From: JAVWIF01 sp036639635
GTDB lineage: Bacteria > Bacillota_I > Bacilli_A > Erysipelotrichales > Erysipelotrichaceae
Reading direction: 5' to 3'
Assembly: GCA_036639635.1 (NCBI GenBank)
Contig: JAVWIF010000001.1
Span: 1 to 64,000 of the forward strand
Length of the DNA: 64,000 nucleotides
Shown here: positions 1 through 8,146 of the stretch, piece after piece
Position numbering within the stretch: position 1 is the stretch's first letter
How the letters are laid out: every line of letters begins with the position of its first letter
Position numbers and translations under genes: made by a program
The notes under the pieces: generated by a model
What the model was told of the DNA's origin: nothing
The model's input: only the letters and a program-made list of their open reading frames with translations
Databases searched by the model: none

Positions 1-52
1 GAAGCCCCCACTTCAATGCGATATCATCGCATAAGTGGTGGGAGTAGGTCAC
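1..52 (+). mobile_element. Right end of an IS200/IS605-type (TnpB) element, truncated by window edge
   Basis: The first 52 bases form a two-part hairpin: CCCCCACTT (5-13) pairs with AAGTGGTGGG (33-42, one bulged T), enclosing a perfect inner stem ATGCGAT/ATCGCAT (16-32), followed by GGAGTAGGTCAC. This layout is typical of the right end of IS200/IS605 elements in Bacillota, which is also the scaffold of the TnpB omega RNA. Frame 1 is open from base 1 to a TAA at 70-72, beginning E-A-P-T-S, and may be the last codons of tnpB. The transposase body would lie outside the window. Family assignment is from memory of such ends; no target duplication can be seen. Confidence 0.6.
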
Positions 53-181
53 TTAGATATAAAGAAGATTAACGAAAAATTCAAACAATCATCTAATACT
101 ATTCTAAAGGATGTGAACTTTAAAAAACAAATATCAATATTTCTAAATAAGGATAATAAAGAACAAATACTTTTACGCTAA
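53..181 (+). pseudogene. Possible 3' remnant of a disrupted gene
   Basis: Directly after the element end, frame 2 stays open to the TAA at 179-181 and reads as a lysine- and asparagine-rich tail (for example INEKFKQSSN, then FKKQISIFLNK). It has no start codon or ribosome binding site of its own. It could be the downstream part of a gene into which the element inserted, or chance in AT-rich DNA. The family is not recognised. Bases 182-355 hold nothing coding; a small stem TTGGCA/TGCCAA lies at 302-325. Confidence 0.2.
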
Positions 182-354
182 ACTATTTTTACATCCAAAG
201 ATATCAATACCATAAATATTATTAAGTTCCTCCTCTTAATGATTATTTAGTACGTAACATGAATGATAATTTATTGTTTTCCTTATTTGAAAAAGAGTCT
301 ATTGGCATTTAAATGGTATTGCCAACCGTTTATTCATCTGTTATTATTAATTGA

Positions 355-486
355 CCTATAAGGGAGTAGTTTGCTCAAATATGAGTAGTTAAGTCAACAT
401 AATGATTCTCTAGTTAGAATCTGGCTTAAGAATTAAAAAGCGAGACTTATACGTGGATTTTTTCACGTATAAAGCTCGTTTTTATT
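355..486 (+). promoter_or_regulatory. yybP-ykoY manganese riboswitch with terminator
   Basis: The leader of mntP carries the conserved blocks of the yybP-ykoY aptamer in order: AGGGAGTAG (361-369), GTCAACAT (393-400), CTGGCTTA (421-428) and GCGAGACTTA (440-449). The expression platform is a strong hairpin, CGAG plus TTATACGTG (441-455) pairing with CACGTATAA plus CTCG (464-478), followed by a T-run. The terminator 5' arm reuses the last conserved aptamer block. The motif is an established Mn2+ sensor that switches on Mn exporters such as MntP, which matches the gene 15 bases downstream. Confidence 0.85.
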
Positions 487-500
487 AAGGAGGAACTTAT

Positions 501-1064
501 ATGGATATACTTTCAGTCTTATTTCTTGGTATTGGATTAAGTATGGATGCATTTGCTGTAAGTATTGCTAAAGGTATGACAATCAAAAAAGAAGAACTAT
601 TAAAGTATGCTTTATATCTAGGCTTTTTCTTTGGATTATTTCAAGGAATGATGCCTTTATTAGGCTATTGGATAGGCAGTTATTTTAAAAGTTTTATTTC
701 TTCTATTGATCACTGGATAGCATTTGGTTTGTTAGGCATTATTGGTATTAATATGATACAAGAAGCCCTTCATCCTAAAGAAGATAATAAAGAAGAACAG
801 TTAGGGTTAAAGACCATTCTTGTTTTAGCAATTGCTACTAGTATTGACGCCTTAGCAATTGGAATTGGTTTTGCTTTCTTACAAGTAGATATTATACAAG
901 CAGTTTTAATCATAGGAATTACAACATTTATATTAAGCTTTATTGCTGTAATTATTGGAAATAAACTTGGTGGCTTATTGGAAAAATATGCTGGTATATT
1001 AGGGGGATGTATTTTACTTTTATTAGGATGTAAAATACTAATTGAACATTTATTCTTTTCATAA
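501..1064 (+). CDS. mntP: Manganese efflux pump MntP
   Basis: This 187-residue membrane protein of the MntP (formerly DUF204/YebN) family exports Mn2+ across the cytoplasmic membrane. It is an internally duplicated six-helix protein; each half carries the family signature with a key aspartate, GLSMDAFAVS (Asp16) and ATSIDALAIG (Asp116). Length equals the family norm. An AAGGAGG-type site precedes the ATG. Control by the riboswitch directly upstream (Mn-dependent read-through) supports the function. A second, more distant member of the superfamily lies at 4489-5106. Confidence 0.93.
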   Translation: MDILSVLFLGIGLSMDAFAVSIAKGMTIKKEELLKYALYLGFFFGLFQGMMPLLGYWIGSYFKSFISSIDHWIAFGLLGIIGINMIQEALHPKEDNKEEQLGLKTILVLAIATSIDALAIGIGFAFLQVDIIQAVLIIGITTFILSFIAVIIGNKLGGLLEKYAGILGGCILLLLGCKILIEHLFFS

Positions 1065-1111
1065 ATCATTTGGGTTTATATATGATAAAATAAGGGCAAG
1101 GACGTGATAAT

Positions 1112-2380
1112 ATGCAAGAACCATTAGCCTTTCGTCTCAGACCTCAAAAGCTTGATGAGGTCATAGGACAAGAGCATTTAATTGGGAAAGATAAAGTACT
1201 ACGTAGATGTATTGAAGAGAAACGTTTGTTTTCAATGATTCTATTTGGTCCTCCTGGTACTGGTAAAACAACTTTAGCAAGTGTTTTAGCAAATGAATTA
1301 GGTTTACCTTATCGTAATTTTAATGCTGTTACTGGGAATAAAAAAGATTTAGAGATAATTTTTGAAGAGGCTAAGTACTTTCCTGGATTAATTTTAATTG
1401 TTGATGAAGTTCATCGTTTAAATAAAGATAAGCAAGACTTATTATTACCGCATGTTGAAAATGGGAGTATTATTCTAATTGGAGCAACTACTTCTAATCC
1501 TTTACATGCAATTAACCCTGCCATTCGTTCACGTACACACTTATTTGAAGTTAAGCAGCTATCTAGTGATGATATTAAAAAAGCTTTGTTAAATGCCATT
1601 GAACAGCCTGTAGGTTTAGATAACAAAGTTACTATTGATGATGATGCTTTATCTATTATTGCCAAACATTCTAACGGAGATATTCGTTATGCTTTAAATA
1701 TATTAGAAATATGTGCAATAGCTAGTGATGGATTTATTTCAAAAGAACTTGTTTCACAATATTCACAGATTCCAAATATGAGTATGGATAGTGATGGAGA
1801 TGGGTATTATGATGTATTAAGCGCTTTTCAAAAATCTATTCGTGGTAGTGATGTTGATGCCGCTTTATACTACTTGGGAATTATGATTGAAGCAAATGAT
1901 ATGGATAGTATTGAACGACGCATGCTTGTTACCGCTTATGAAGATGTAGGTCTTGGTAATCCAGCTGCTGTTGCACGTTGTGTACAAGCCATTGATGTTG
2001 CGAAAAGAGTTGGGTTTCCAGAAGCTAGAATACCGCTTGCCGTAGCGCTTGTAGATTTAACCCTTTCTCCTAAATCAAAAAGTGGTGAAGCAGCCATTGA
2101 TCGAGTGATGTCTATTTTACATACAACATCTTATAGTGTTCCTGATTATTTAAGATTAACTCCCGTTCAAATGCGTGAAGAAGACAAGTATGATTATGGA
2201 CGTAGTGACTTATGGAATAAAATTCAGTATTTGCCAGATAAATTAAGTTCTTCAAAATTTTATTTGCCAGAGACAACTTCTTCTTATGAAAAAGTACTAG
2301 CACAGAACATTGAAAAACTAAGAGCAACAAAACGTAGTAAACATTTAGCAACCCTAAAAAAACAAAATCTCGTTAAGTAA
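1112..2380 (+). CDS. rarA: Replication-associated recombination protein A (RarA/MgsA), AAA+ ATPase
   Basis: RarA is a tetrameric clamp-loader-like ATPase that acts at stalled forks and single-strand gaps. The protein (422 aa) has Walker A GPPGTGKT at 46-53, Walker B IVDEV near 96-100 followed by HR, and a sensor-1 stretch IGATTSNP at 123-130. The C-terminal MgsA tetramerisation region includes AYEDVGLGNP and LSPKSKSGEAAI. Length matches the family. It is a single-gene unit closed by the hairpin at 2384-2423. A GGACGTGAT site sits upstream of the ATG. Confidence 0.95.
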   Translation: MQEPLAFRLRPQKLDEVIGQEHLIGKDKVLRRCIEEKRLFSMILFGPPGTGKTTLASVLANELGLPYRNFNAVTGNKKDLEIIFEEAKYFPGLILIVDEVHRLNKDKQDLLLPHVENGSIILIGATTSNPLHAINPAIRSRTHLFEVKQLSSDDIKKALLNAIEQPVGLDNKVTIDDDALSIIAKHSNGDIRYALNILEICAIASDGFISKELVSQYSQIPNMSMDSDGDGYYDVLSAFQKSIRGSDVDAALYYLGIMIEANDMDSIERRMLVTAYEDVGLGNPAAVARCVQAIDVAKRVGFPEARIPLAVALVDLTLSPKSKSGEAAIDRVMSILHTTSYSVPDYLRLTPVQMREEDKYDYGRSDLWNKIQYLPDKLSSSKFYLPETTSSYEKVLAQNIEKLRATKRSKHLATLKKQNLVK

Positions 2381-2383
2381 CGT

Positions 2384-2423
2384 AAAAAAAAGATGGCATT
2401 ATTTCTAATATTCCATCTTTTTA
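2384..2423. terminator. Bidirectional terminator between rarA and the next minus-strand gene
   Basis: An A-run followed by AAGATGG (2390-2396) pairs with CCATCTT (2413-2419), followed by a T-run. It serves converging rarA and the small membrane protein gene, whose stop codon lies in its right edge. Confidence 0.75.
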
Positions 2424-2681
2424 TATATCGTCTTTTCCAATATGAATTGCCATAACAACACAACTACCTACGCTAAATACTGCTAAAATCCCGGCAATTA
2501 CTATCCATGAATTCGTTGATGTTTGGATTGCTTTACGCCGCGCTTTAGGAGTCTCAGGTTCCTCTACGTGTTCACTTTCATTTGCAACGTTTGCGCTAAT
2601 AGTTGTAACTGGTAGAACTGCAATTAACCAAAAGAGCGTTATAAACAAGAACAGTTTGCATGCTTTCGTTTTATTATTCAT
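2421..2681 (-). CDS. Small exported membrane protein of unknown function
   Basis: This is not a recognised family. The 86-residue protein has an N-terminal signal or anchor segment (about 10-30, ending ISANVANES), a short charged extracytoplasmic stretch with EHVEEPETPKARRK, and a C-terminal membrane helix (about 58-80) before the tail GKDDI. I place the start at the ATG at 2681, because AAGAGG lies about ten bases upstream of it; a longer reading from GTG at 2711 has no comparable site. There is no LPXTG sorting motif. It is transcribed alone, toward rarA. Confidence 0.6.
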   Translation of the reverse strand: MNNKTKACKLFLFITLFWLIAVLPVTTISANVANESEHVEEPETPKARRKAIQTSTNSWIVIAGILAVFSVGSCVVMAIHIGKDDI

Positions 2682-2833
2682 TTGTTTATTCGCCTCTTCT
2701 CGCTTACGCACCCTTGCTATATAACACTATGTACCCATTTGTACTTTATTATAATTATATTAACAATAAGTTATCATAGCATGGTCACATGCATTTACTA
2801 CTCATCTAAATAAAATGATAAGCGTTTTAAGTT

Positions 2834-4411
2834 CTATTTTTTAATGATTGATTCATTCCAATGTTCATTTGGACTTACTTCTAGTAAATCAGCTACAGTA
2901 GCTGCTACATTTGATAAACCTAAATGTTCATCTTGTTTCAATTCAACATCTGCTCCATATACAATAAATGGTACTTTATTTAATGTATGTGAAGTTTTTG
3001 CTCTAATTGGAGCATCTTCTTTTTTTCTCTTTTCATACATTTCATCAGCATTTCCATGGTCTGCAGTAACAATCATAATACCATTTACACTATCAACTGC
3101 TTTTTTAACACGTGCTAGTTGTAAATCAACTGATTCTACTCCAATAATCGTTGCTTCATAGTTTCCAGTATGTCCTACCATGTCTCCATTTGGATAGTTG
3201 GTACGTAAGAAATCATATTTCCCTGAAGTAATCGCTTTTATTAATTCATCTGTTATTTGTGCTGATTGCATCCAAGGGCGTTGTTCAAATGGAATTACAT
3301 CAGAAGTTATTTCTGCATAGTCTTCTAATTTTTCGTTTGTTTTTTCACTTCTATTTCCATTCCAGAAGTATGTAACATGTCCAAATTTTTGTGTTTCACT
3401 GATTGCATATTCACGAATATTTGATTTACATAATTCTTCTGTTAATGTGTATTTAATTTTTGGTGGATATGTTAAGAAGTTATGTGGAATATTTAAATCT
3501 GCATCATATTGTAACATTCCTGCATACATAACTTTTGGCATTCTTACACGATCAAATTTATCAAAAGAAGCATCTGTATCAAAAGCTAATGATATTTCTT
3601 GTGCACGGTCTCCTCTAAAATTAAATAGAATAACACTATCACCATCTTCAATTGTTCCTACTGGTGTTCCATCTTTAGCAATAACAAAGCCTGGTAAGTC
3701 TTGGTCTACAACACCTGTTTCTTTACGATAAGTTTCGATTGCTTCTGTTGTACTAGCAAATTCTCTACCTTCTCCTAAAACATGTACATGCCATCCTGTT
3801 TCTACCATAGACCAGTTAGAACCATAACGATCCATTGTAATACTCATACGACCACCACCACTTGCAATACAAGCATAGAAGTTGTCATCGTTTAATTCGG
3901 CCATATACTTTTCAATGTCTTCAACATAAAGAAGTGCACTTGTTTCAGGAACATCACGTCCATCAAGTAATGCATGAATTCTAACATCTTTCACGCCACA
4001 CTCTTTAGCTTGTTTAATTAATGCTTTTAAATGATTGATATGAGAATGCACGTTTCCATCTGATAACAATCCTAATAAATGTAATTTTCCATTCGCACAG
4101 TTTTTAATTAAATCTGTCCATGTTTCTGTTTCAAAGATATCTCCTGTTTGAATATTTTCATTCACTAGTTTTGCACCTTGTGAATATATTTGACCACAAC
4201 CTAATGCATTGTGTCCAACTTCACTATTTCCCATATCTTCATCACTTGGAAGTCCTACTGATAATCCGTGTGCTTTTATTTCTGTGTGAGGGCAAGTATC
4301 CCATAAATTATCCAAAGTTGGTTTATATGCAGCTTTCACAGCATTACCAAATTCAGAACAACTAATACCAACACCATCCATTACTACTAATACTACTGGT
4401 CTTTTACTCAT
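2834..4411 (-). CDS. gpmI: 2,3-bisphosphoglycerate-independent phosphoglycerate mutase
   Basis: It interconverts 3- and 2-phosphoglycerate in glycolysis, using two Mn2+ ions and a phosphoserine intermediate. The 525 residues begin with the metal-binding MDGVG (Asp12), then carry the catalytic serine in GNSEVGH (Ser63), the substrate loop LLDGRDVPET, and C-terminal metal ligands in NGDMVGHTGN and TADHGNADE. It is slightly longer than the usual ~510 aa. It stands alone rather than in a gapA-pgk-tpi-eno operon. AGGAGGT precedes the ATG. Its dependence on manganese, close to a Mn-responsive exporter, may be coincidence. Confidence 0.96.
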   Translation of the reverse strand: MSKRPVVLVVMDGVGISCSEFGNAVKAAYKPTLDNLWDTCPHTEIKAHGLSVGLPSDEDMGNSEVGHNALGCGQIYSQGAKLVNENIQTGDIFETETWTDLIKNCANGKLHLLGLLSDGNVHSHINHLKALIKQAKECGVKDVRIHALLDGRDVPETSALLYVEDIEKYMAELNDDNFYACIASGGGRMSITMDRYGSNWSMVETGWHVHVLGEGREFASTTEAIETYRKETGVVDQDLPGFVIAKDGTPVGTIEDGDSVILFNFRGDRAQEISLAFDTDASFDKFDRVRMPKVMYAGMLQYDADLNIPHNFLTYPPKIKYTLTEELCKSNIREYAISETQKFGHVTYFWNGNRSEKTNEKLEDYAEITSDVIPFEQRPWMQSAQITDELIKAITSGKYDFLRTNYPNGDMVGHTGNYEATIIGVESVDLQLARVKKAVDSVNGIMIVTADHGNADEMYEKRKKEDAPIRAKTSHTLNKVPFIVYGADVELKQDEHLGLSNVAATVADLLEVSPNEHWNESIIKK

Positions 4412-4488
4412 CGTTAAATACCTCCTGTTTTACCCTAATAATATAACACTATTTACGTAATTTAGGAACTGTTTTCATCCTATTATTG

Positions 4489-5106
4489 TTATATAATTCG
4501 AGAAAAGGCTAATAACAGAAATAAAATACCACTGCACCATGATAAGTTCCATGTTGGTAGTGTACATAATCTCCTCCCTAGAAAAGAACCAAACATTATT
4601 ACAAATACACCTATGCAAAAACTAATACATAGGATAAAGGTTATGTTGCTAATACAAATACCTAGTGCAAATCCACTTACTAAAGAGTCTAAAGATAAAG
4701 CGATTGCTAAATAAATAGCTTCTTTAAATGATAATAATTTACTATCGTCTTTATCTGCTTTTGTTTCATCTAAATAAACATCGATGACAAATGAGATCCC
4801 ACTATATTCAAATTTTAATTTCCTTTTTTTCCTTGTTCTAAAAAAGGCTTTCACACTTCCTTGAAACAGTGAGCTAATCCCCATTATAAAGAATAAAACA
4901 AATGATAGGAAAGTGCATGTTTTAGCAGATAGAAAAGCTTGTATAAAGGTTGCACTAATCAGTGATATAAATAAAAACAAAACACCAATACTTGAAATTA
5001 AGAGTGCAGATATAAATGGTATTTTAATCTTTTTCGTTCCATAGGCAAGTGCTGCTAAAAAACTGTCTACACTAATTGCGATAACTAACAAAAAGGAATG
5101 CAACAT
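4489..5106 (-). CDS. ytaF: YtaF-like sporulation membrane protein (MntP superfamily)
   Basis: The 205-residue integral membrane protein has the duplicated MntP/YtaF layout: ISVDSFLAALAYG near residues 11-23 in the first half and LALSLDSLVSGFALG in the second, each with the conserved Asp. A long charged central loop rich in Arg/Lys, then in Asp/Glu/Lys (about 90-125), separates them. This resembles YtaF, a sporulation-associated protein of Bacillus and Clostridium, more than MntP proper. The biochemical role of YtaF is not established. Presence fits the other sporulation genes in the window. The name rests on overall pattern. Confidence 0.75.
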   Translation of the reverse strand: MLHSFLLVIAISVDSFLAALAYGTKKIKIPFISALLISSIGVLFLFISLISATFIQAFLSAKTCTFLSFVLFFIMGISSLFQGSVKAFFRTRKKRKLKFEYSGISFVIDVYLDETKADKDDSKLLSFKEAIYLAIALSLDSLVSGFALGICISNITFILCISFCIGVFVIMFGSFLGRRLCTLPTWNLSWCSGILFLLLAFSRII

Positions 5107-5164
5107 AGTATCAAACTCCTCTTATCTATCTTATAGAGTCTTTTGATTTATGTTACAATTCCTT

Positions 5165-5851
5165 TTATATTTCGATAATATTACCTTTTTTATCCGCAAA
5201 AATTACGCTCATATTTAAACTATCTTTTACAGCTGTTGGTATTTCGTTCCATTGTCTTCGATAAGACAATGAATCATTAAACGCCATACTATAATGAATT
5301 TTTGTATCATCAATATGTTTAATGACTTCACTTAATTTTACAGGTAAGGTTTGTTTTCTTCCTCTTTTAATTCCTTGCACATTAATGACCCATCGTTTAG
5401 ACTCGTTATGTGCTTCAATAAATTCTTTATTTTCAATATATTCCCATCCATGTTCATCTAACCATGATTTAATTAGGTTGCATAAATCTTCAGTATTTCT
5501 TTTCATCTTCGCTTTTTTTGCTGCTAGCTTTTCTTCGTCAGACTTGGCAGGTCTTCCTCTTTTTTTATTTGGAAACATCAATGCTCTATCTTCTAGTTGT
5601 TCCACATAGAAACGAATTGTTAAATGTGAACCATATCCGGTATTTCCCTTAGGTCTACGTAATATTTCATCTCCATCTAACATTAATTTATACAATGCCT
5701 GGCAACATGTTGGCATTGTTGCATGTTCTGGTGATACCATTGCATGTAACTCTTTTGAATTCACCTCGATATATGCCTTTCCTTTCGTATGTGCACTTTG
5801 TTTCGCTTTCTCAATTACCTCTAAGTAATCTTTAATTCCTGGTCCTTTCAT
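5165..5851 (-). CDS. Unknown basic protein with AT-hook-like motif
   Basis: I do not recognise the family. The 228 residues show an N-terminal region of about 90 aa with TCCQALYKLMLDGDEIL and PKGNTGYGSHLTIRF, a strongly basic hinge NKKRGRPAKSDEE near residues 94-106 (the core KRGRPAK resembles an AT-hook, a minor-groove DNA binder), a Lys/Ala-rich helix, and a C-terminal domain with WVINVQGIKRGRK and a terminal VIFADKKGNIIEI. A role on DNA is an inference from the hinge. It diverges from the HNH endonuclease gene across 127 bp. A GGAGAG site precedes the ATG. Confidence 0.7.
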   Translation of the reverse strand: MKGPGIKDYLEVIEKAKQSAHTKGKAYIEVNSKELHAMVSPEHATMPTCCQALYKLMLDGDEILRRPKGNTGYGSHLTIRFYVEQLEDRALMFPNKKRGRPAKSDEEKLAAKKAKMKRNTEDLCNLIKSWLDEHGWEYIENKEFIEAHNESKRWVINVQGIKRGRKQTLPVKLSEVIKHIDDTKIHYSMAFNDSLSYRRQWNEIPTAVKDSLNMSVIFADKKGNIIEI

Positions 5852-5978
5852 TTCTTACACTCTCCTTTTATTAGCTACATTGTAAATGTTTTGATTTGTC
5901 GAAAGCACGCAAACTTTGACGTAATGTTAAATTATTCAAAATTTCGTGTATAATTAGGATATAGAAAGTGGTGAAACC

Positions 5979-7016
5979 ATGAGAAAAATACTTTTCAAGA
6001 AAATTCTGTCTATTTTAGACTCGATTGAAATTCAAGGTATCCAAGAAGATGTAGCACCTACTAAAATTTATGAAGCATTGCAACGTGATTCTTTTGTACT
6101 TAAGTTGGTTGAAGTGAAAGACTTTGTTGACTATATCAAAAAGAAGCAAGTCTTAAAGATAACTATAAATGGAGTAGATTTATCTCCAGCCGCCACCATT
6201 TATTCAAAAAGTAATCAAAACAGTGGTGTGGAAGCTTTAGCTATTTTTGAAAGCTTCATTCATGATTCACAAATATTTACTTATTATTTAAAACAAATAA
6301 ATAATAATGAATTCACAAATAAAAAAGAAGTTTTGGAATACATTGATTTTAAAAGTCTTCAATTTATGTTACAAACTTCTTTGTTTGAAATTTCTGATGA
6401 GCACATTCGTTTTCAGCCCAAACTTTTAAACAGAATTAGAGATATATGCAAAGAATTTCAAGATGTAAATCCATTAATTTCTTGTGCTTTAACAGCACTT
6501 TATTCTTCTAGTATTGTAGCCCATGAAGATTTGCGTATCGATTATAGGAATACAAGATTAAGTATGATTGAATACGCTCAGAAAAAGACTATTTTATCAA
6601 TCATTCCACGTTGTGGAATACCACGTGATCGTGATGAAACAAAAGCACTGCAGTCTTTTTATAAAAATACTTTATTCCATGAATTTAATCATGCTTGTCC
6701 TTTATGTCAAATCAATATTGCACACATGCTCATTGCTTCTCATATTAAACCATTTAGAGATTGTGCTCATATATATGAAGCAATTGATCATGACAATGGT
6801 CTCTTGTTATGTCGCAATCACGACTATTTGTTTGATCAAGGTTATTTTACCTTTGATGAAAACGGCTATATTATCATTCACAAAGACTTGTTGGACAGTC
6901 CATATTTAAAAGATTCTTATGTTCTTTCTAAAAATTTTCAATTACCAAAACAATACTTAAGCGAAAATCGTAAACTGTTTTTAGCTTATCATCGTGCCTT
7001 TATATATAAACAATAA
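5979..7016 (+). CDS. HNH endonuclease (restriction-like), stand-alone
   Basis: The 345-residue protein has an uncharacterised N-terminal region (1-190) and a C-terminal HNH domain: zinc-type pair CPLC (Cys240, Cys243), then ASHIKPF with the likely catalytic His255, NGLLLCRNHDYLFD (about 273-286) and GYFTFDENG. The order ASHIKP...NGLLL...LFD is that of HNH domains in many restriction-type endonucleases. No methyltransferase is adjacent, so it is not a visible restriction-modification pair; it could be a modification-dependent nuclease or other DNA-targeting enzyme. A start-proximal -10-like TATAAT lies at about 5950. It ends at the hairpin at 7045-7086. Confidence 0.8.
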   Translation: MRKILFKKILSILDSIEIQGIQEDVAPTKIYEALQRDSFVLKLVEVKDFVDYIKKKQVLKITINGVDLSPAATIYSKSNQNSGVEALAIFESFIHDSQIFTYYLKQINNNEFTNKKEVLEYIDFKSLQFMLQTSLFEISDEHIRFQPKLLNRIRDICKEFQDVNPLISCALTALYSSSIVAHEDLRIDYRNTRLSMIEYAQKKTILSIIPRCGIPRDRDETKALQSFYKNTLFHEFNHACPLCQINIAHMLIASHIKPFRDCAHIYEAIDHDNGLLLCRNHDYLFDQGYFTFDENGYIIIHKDLLDSPYLKDSYVLSKNFQLPKQYLSENRKLFLAYHRAFIYKQ

Positions 7017-7044
7017 CCTTAACTTTACTTGACTATCCTCATTT

Positions 7045-7086
7045 AAAAAGGTAACCAAGCTAATCATAGCGTGGTTACCTTTACTT
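7045..7086 (+). terminator. Terminator after the HNH endonuclease gene
   Basis: GGTAACCA (7050-7057) pairs with TGGTTACC (7072-7079) and is followed by TTT and a T-rich stretch. Confidence 0.75.
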
Positions 7087-7158
7087 TCGTAGTAATCGAA
7101 ATTCATTTTTACATTGACCTTAAAGATTATTCTTTACTTATATAAAAATAAAGCGAAT

Positions 7159-7399
7159 TCAAATTACACGAAGTAGTTTATTCTCTTTTATAATAAAAGT
7201 TATGCTTATAATTAACGTTAACAATTCGGTAATCGGTGCCACTAACCAGACGCCTGTCATGCCAAGAAGTGGTGGTAGAGTAAAAATACAAATAAGCAAA
7301 ATAACAAGCCCTCGTGCAGAAGAAATAATTGCCAACTCCAATGCTTTACCAATAGAAGGTACTAAAAAGCCAAAGAAATTATTCTTTGACTTTTTAACT
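7159..7399 (-). pseudogene. C-terminal remnant of a MATE-family efflux transporter
   Basis: Read on the minus strand, the frame runs from just after the divIC stop through FFGFLVPSIGKALELAI, ISSARGLVILL and LLGMTGVWLVAPITELLT to the stop at 7159. This matches the last two membrane helices of MATE multidrug/Na+ antiporters (family pattern: GLTGVWLAxPxxE). The other ~370 residues are absent and there is no start signal, so it is a truncated relic. It sits immediately downstream of divIC, where spoIIE, tilS or ftsH are common in relatives, and suggests a deletion or rearrangement. Confidence 0.7.
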
Positions 7400-7401
7400 A
7401 T

Positions 7402-7752
7402 TTAATCAGCAGTTCCTGGGTCTTCATTCTTAGCAGGCAATTTAAACACTTGTTCTCCTGGTTTACTAACCATAAATTTTCCTCTTGCAAAGCGTTTTAC
7501 GTATTCTGGATCTTCAAGATTCTTTTTTTCTTTTGATAAAGAAGTTTTTTGTCCTTCTAATTCTGTTATCAAGCTTTCTGTAGAAGAAATTTCATTCTTT
7601 AACTTTATTGTCATAAATACATCTTTACCAGCTGAATATATCAAGAAACAAGCAACAAACATAATGGCTACGCAAAAGAAGGTTCTAACTGGATGCTTTT
7701 TCTTTTTTGCTTTGATGGTTGTTTTTTCTATTTTTTCTTCTTTTTTTGGCAT
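7402..7752 (-). CDS. divIC: Septum formation initiator DivIC/FtsB
   Basis: A 116-residue bitopic divisome protein: a basic cytoplasmic N-terminus (KAKKKKHPVRTFF), one membrane helix (about 24-44), then an extracellular coiled coil (about 50-80, ISSTESLITELEGQKTS) and the typical end DPEYVKRFARGKF. It bridges FtsL and FtsI/FtsW in septal wall synthesis. A strong AAAGGAGGT lies before the ATG at 7752, inside the 3' end of yabQ, so the two reading frames overlap by 68 bases. The order rqcP...yabP-yabQ-divIC matches Bacillus. Confidence 0.92.
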   Translation of the reverse strand: MPKKEEKIEKTTIKAKKKKHPVRTFFCVAIMFVACFLIYSAGKDVFMTIKLKNEISSTESLITELEGQKTSLSKEKKNLEDPEYVKRFARGKFMVSKPGEQVFKLPAKNEDPGTAD

Positions 7753-8146
7753 ACAAGTACCTCCTTTTTACTATTCTAAGCGGTAACTTTATTATACCAA
7801 GTATTCGTTTTTTAGCAAGTGTTAGTTTGTTTTTTACTGGTCGTAAGACATTTTTAAGACCTGAAAAAAATTGCATAAATAGAAGTTGGTAAAAAGAAAT
7901 ATATACAATAACACCTAATATAAAGAAACCAAGTAAGTATACATTACTTACTCCTTTATTCAATTTAAATAGTCCATAAAACATCAGTGATGTAAAAATT
8001 AAATGATAACAAATTTCATAAAATCCTTTCATAAATGAAAAATGTAAATGTTTTATAAAACTAATGAAAAAGCTAAGTCCACATGCATATAACCAACCCA
8101 TTAAAAAGTGATATAGTATGGCTTGTATTTGCACAGGTAGTAGCAT
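7685..8146 (-). CDS. yabQ: Spore cortex biosynthesis protein YabQ
   Basis: The 153-residue protein has four or five hydrophobic segments in its first 110 residues (LYACGLSFFISFI, YHLIFTSLMFYGLF, LLGFFILGVIVYISF) followed by a very basic tail. Together with its place between yabP and divIC this identifies YabQ, an outer-forespore-membrane protein needed for cortex formation in Bacillus. Its start overlaps the yabP stop by one base (TAATG). Its last 68 bases overlap divIC in another frame. Sequence conservation in this family is low, so context carries much of the call. Confidence 0.8.
   Translation of the reverse strand: MLLPVQIQAILYHFLMGWLYACGLSFFISFIKHLHFSFMKGFYEICYHLIFTSLMFYGLFKLNKGVSNVYLLGFFILGVIVYISFYQLLFMQFFSGLKNVLRPVKNKLTLAKKRILGIIKLPLRIVKRRYLYAKKRRKNRKNNHQSKKEKASS

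Noticed and set aside
7202..7405. 67-codon plus-strand frame opposite the MATE remnant
   Set aside because: It is the antisense of a recognisable transporter tail and has no ribosome site.
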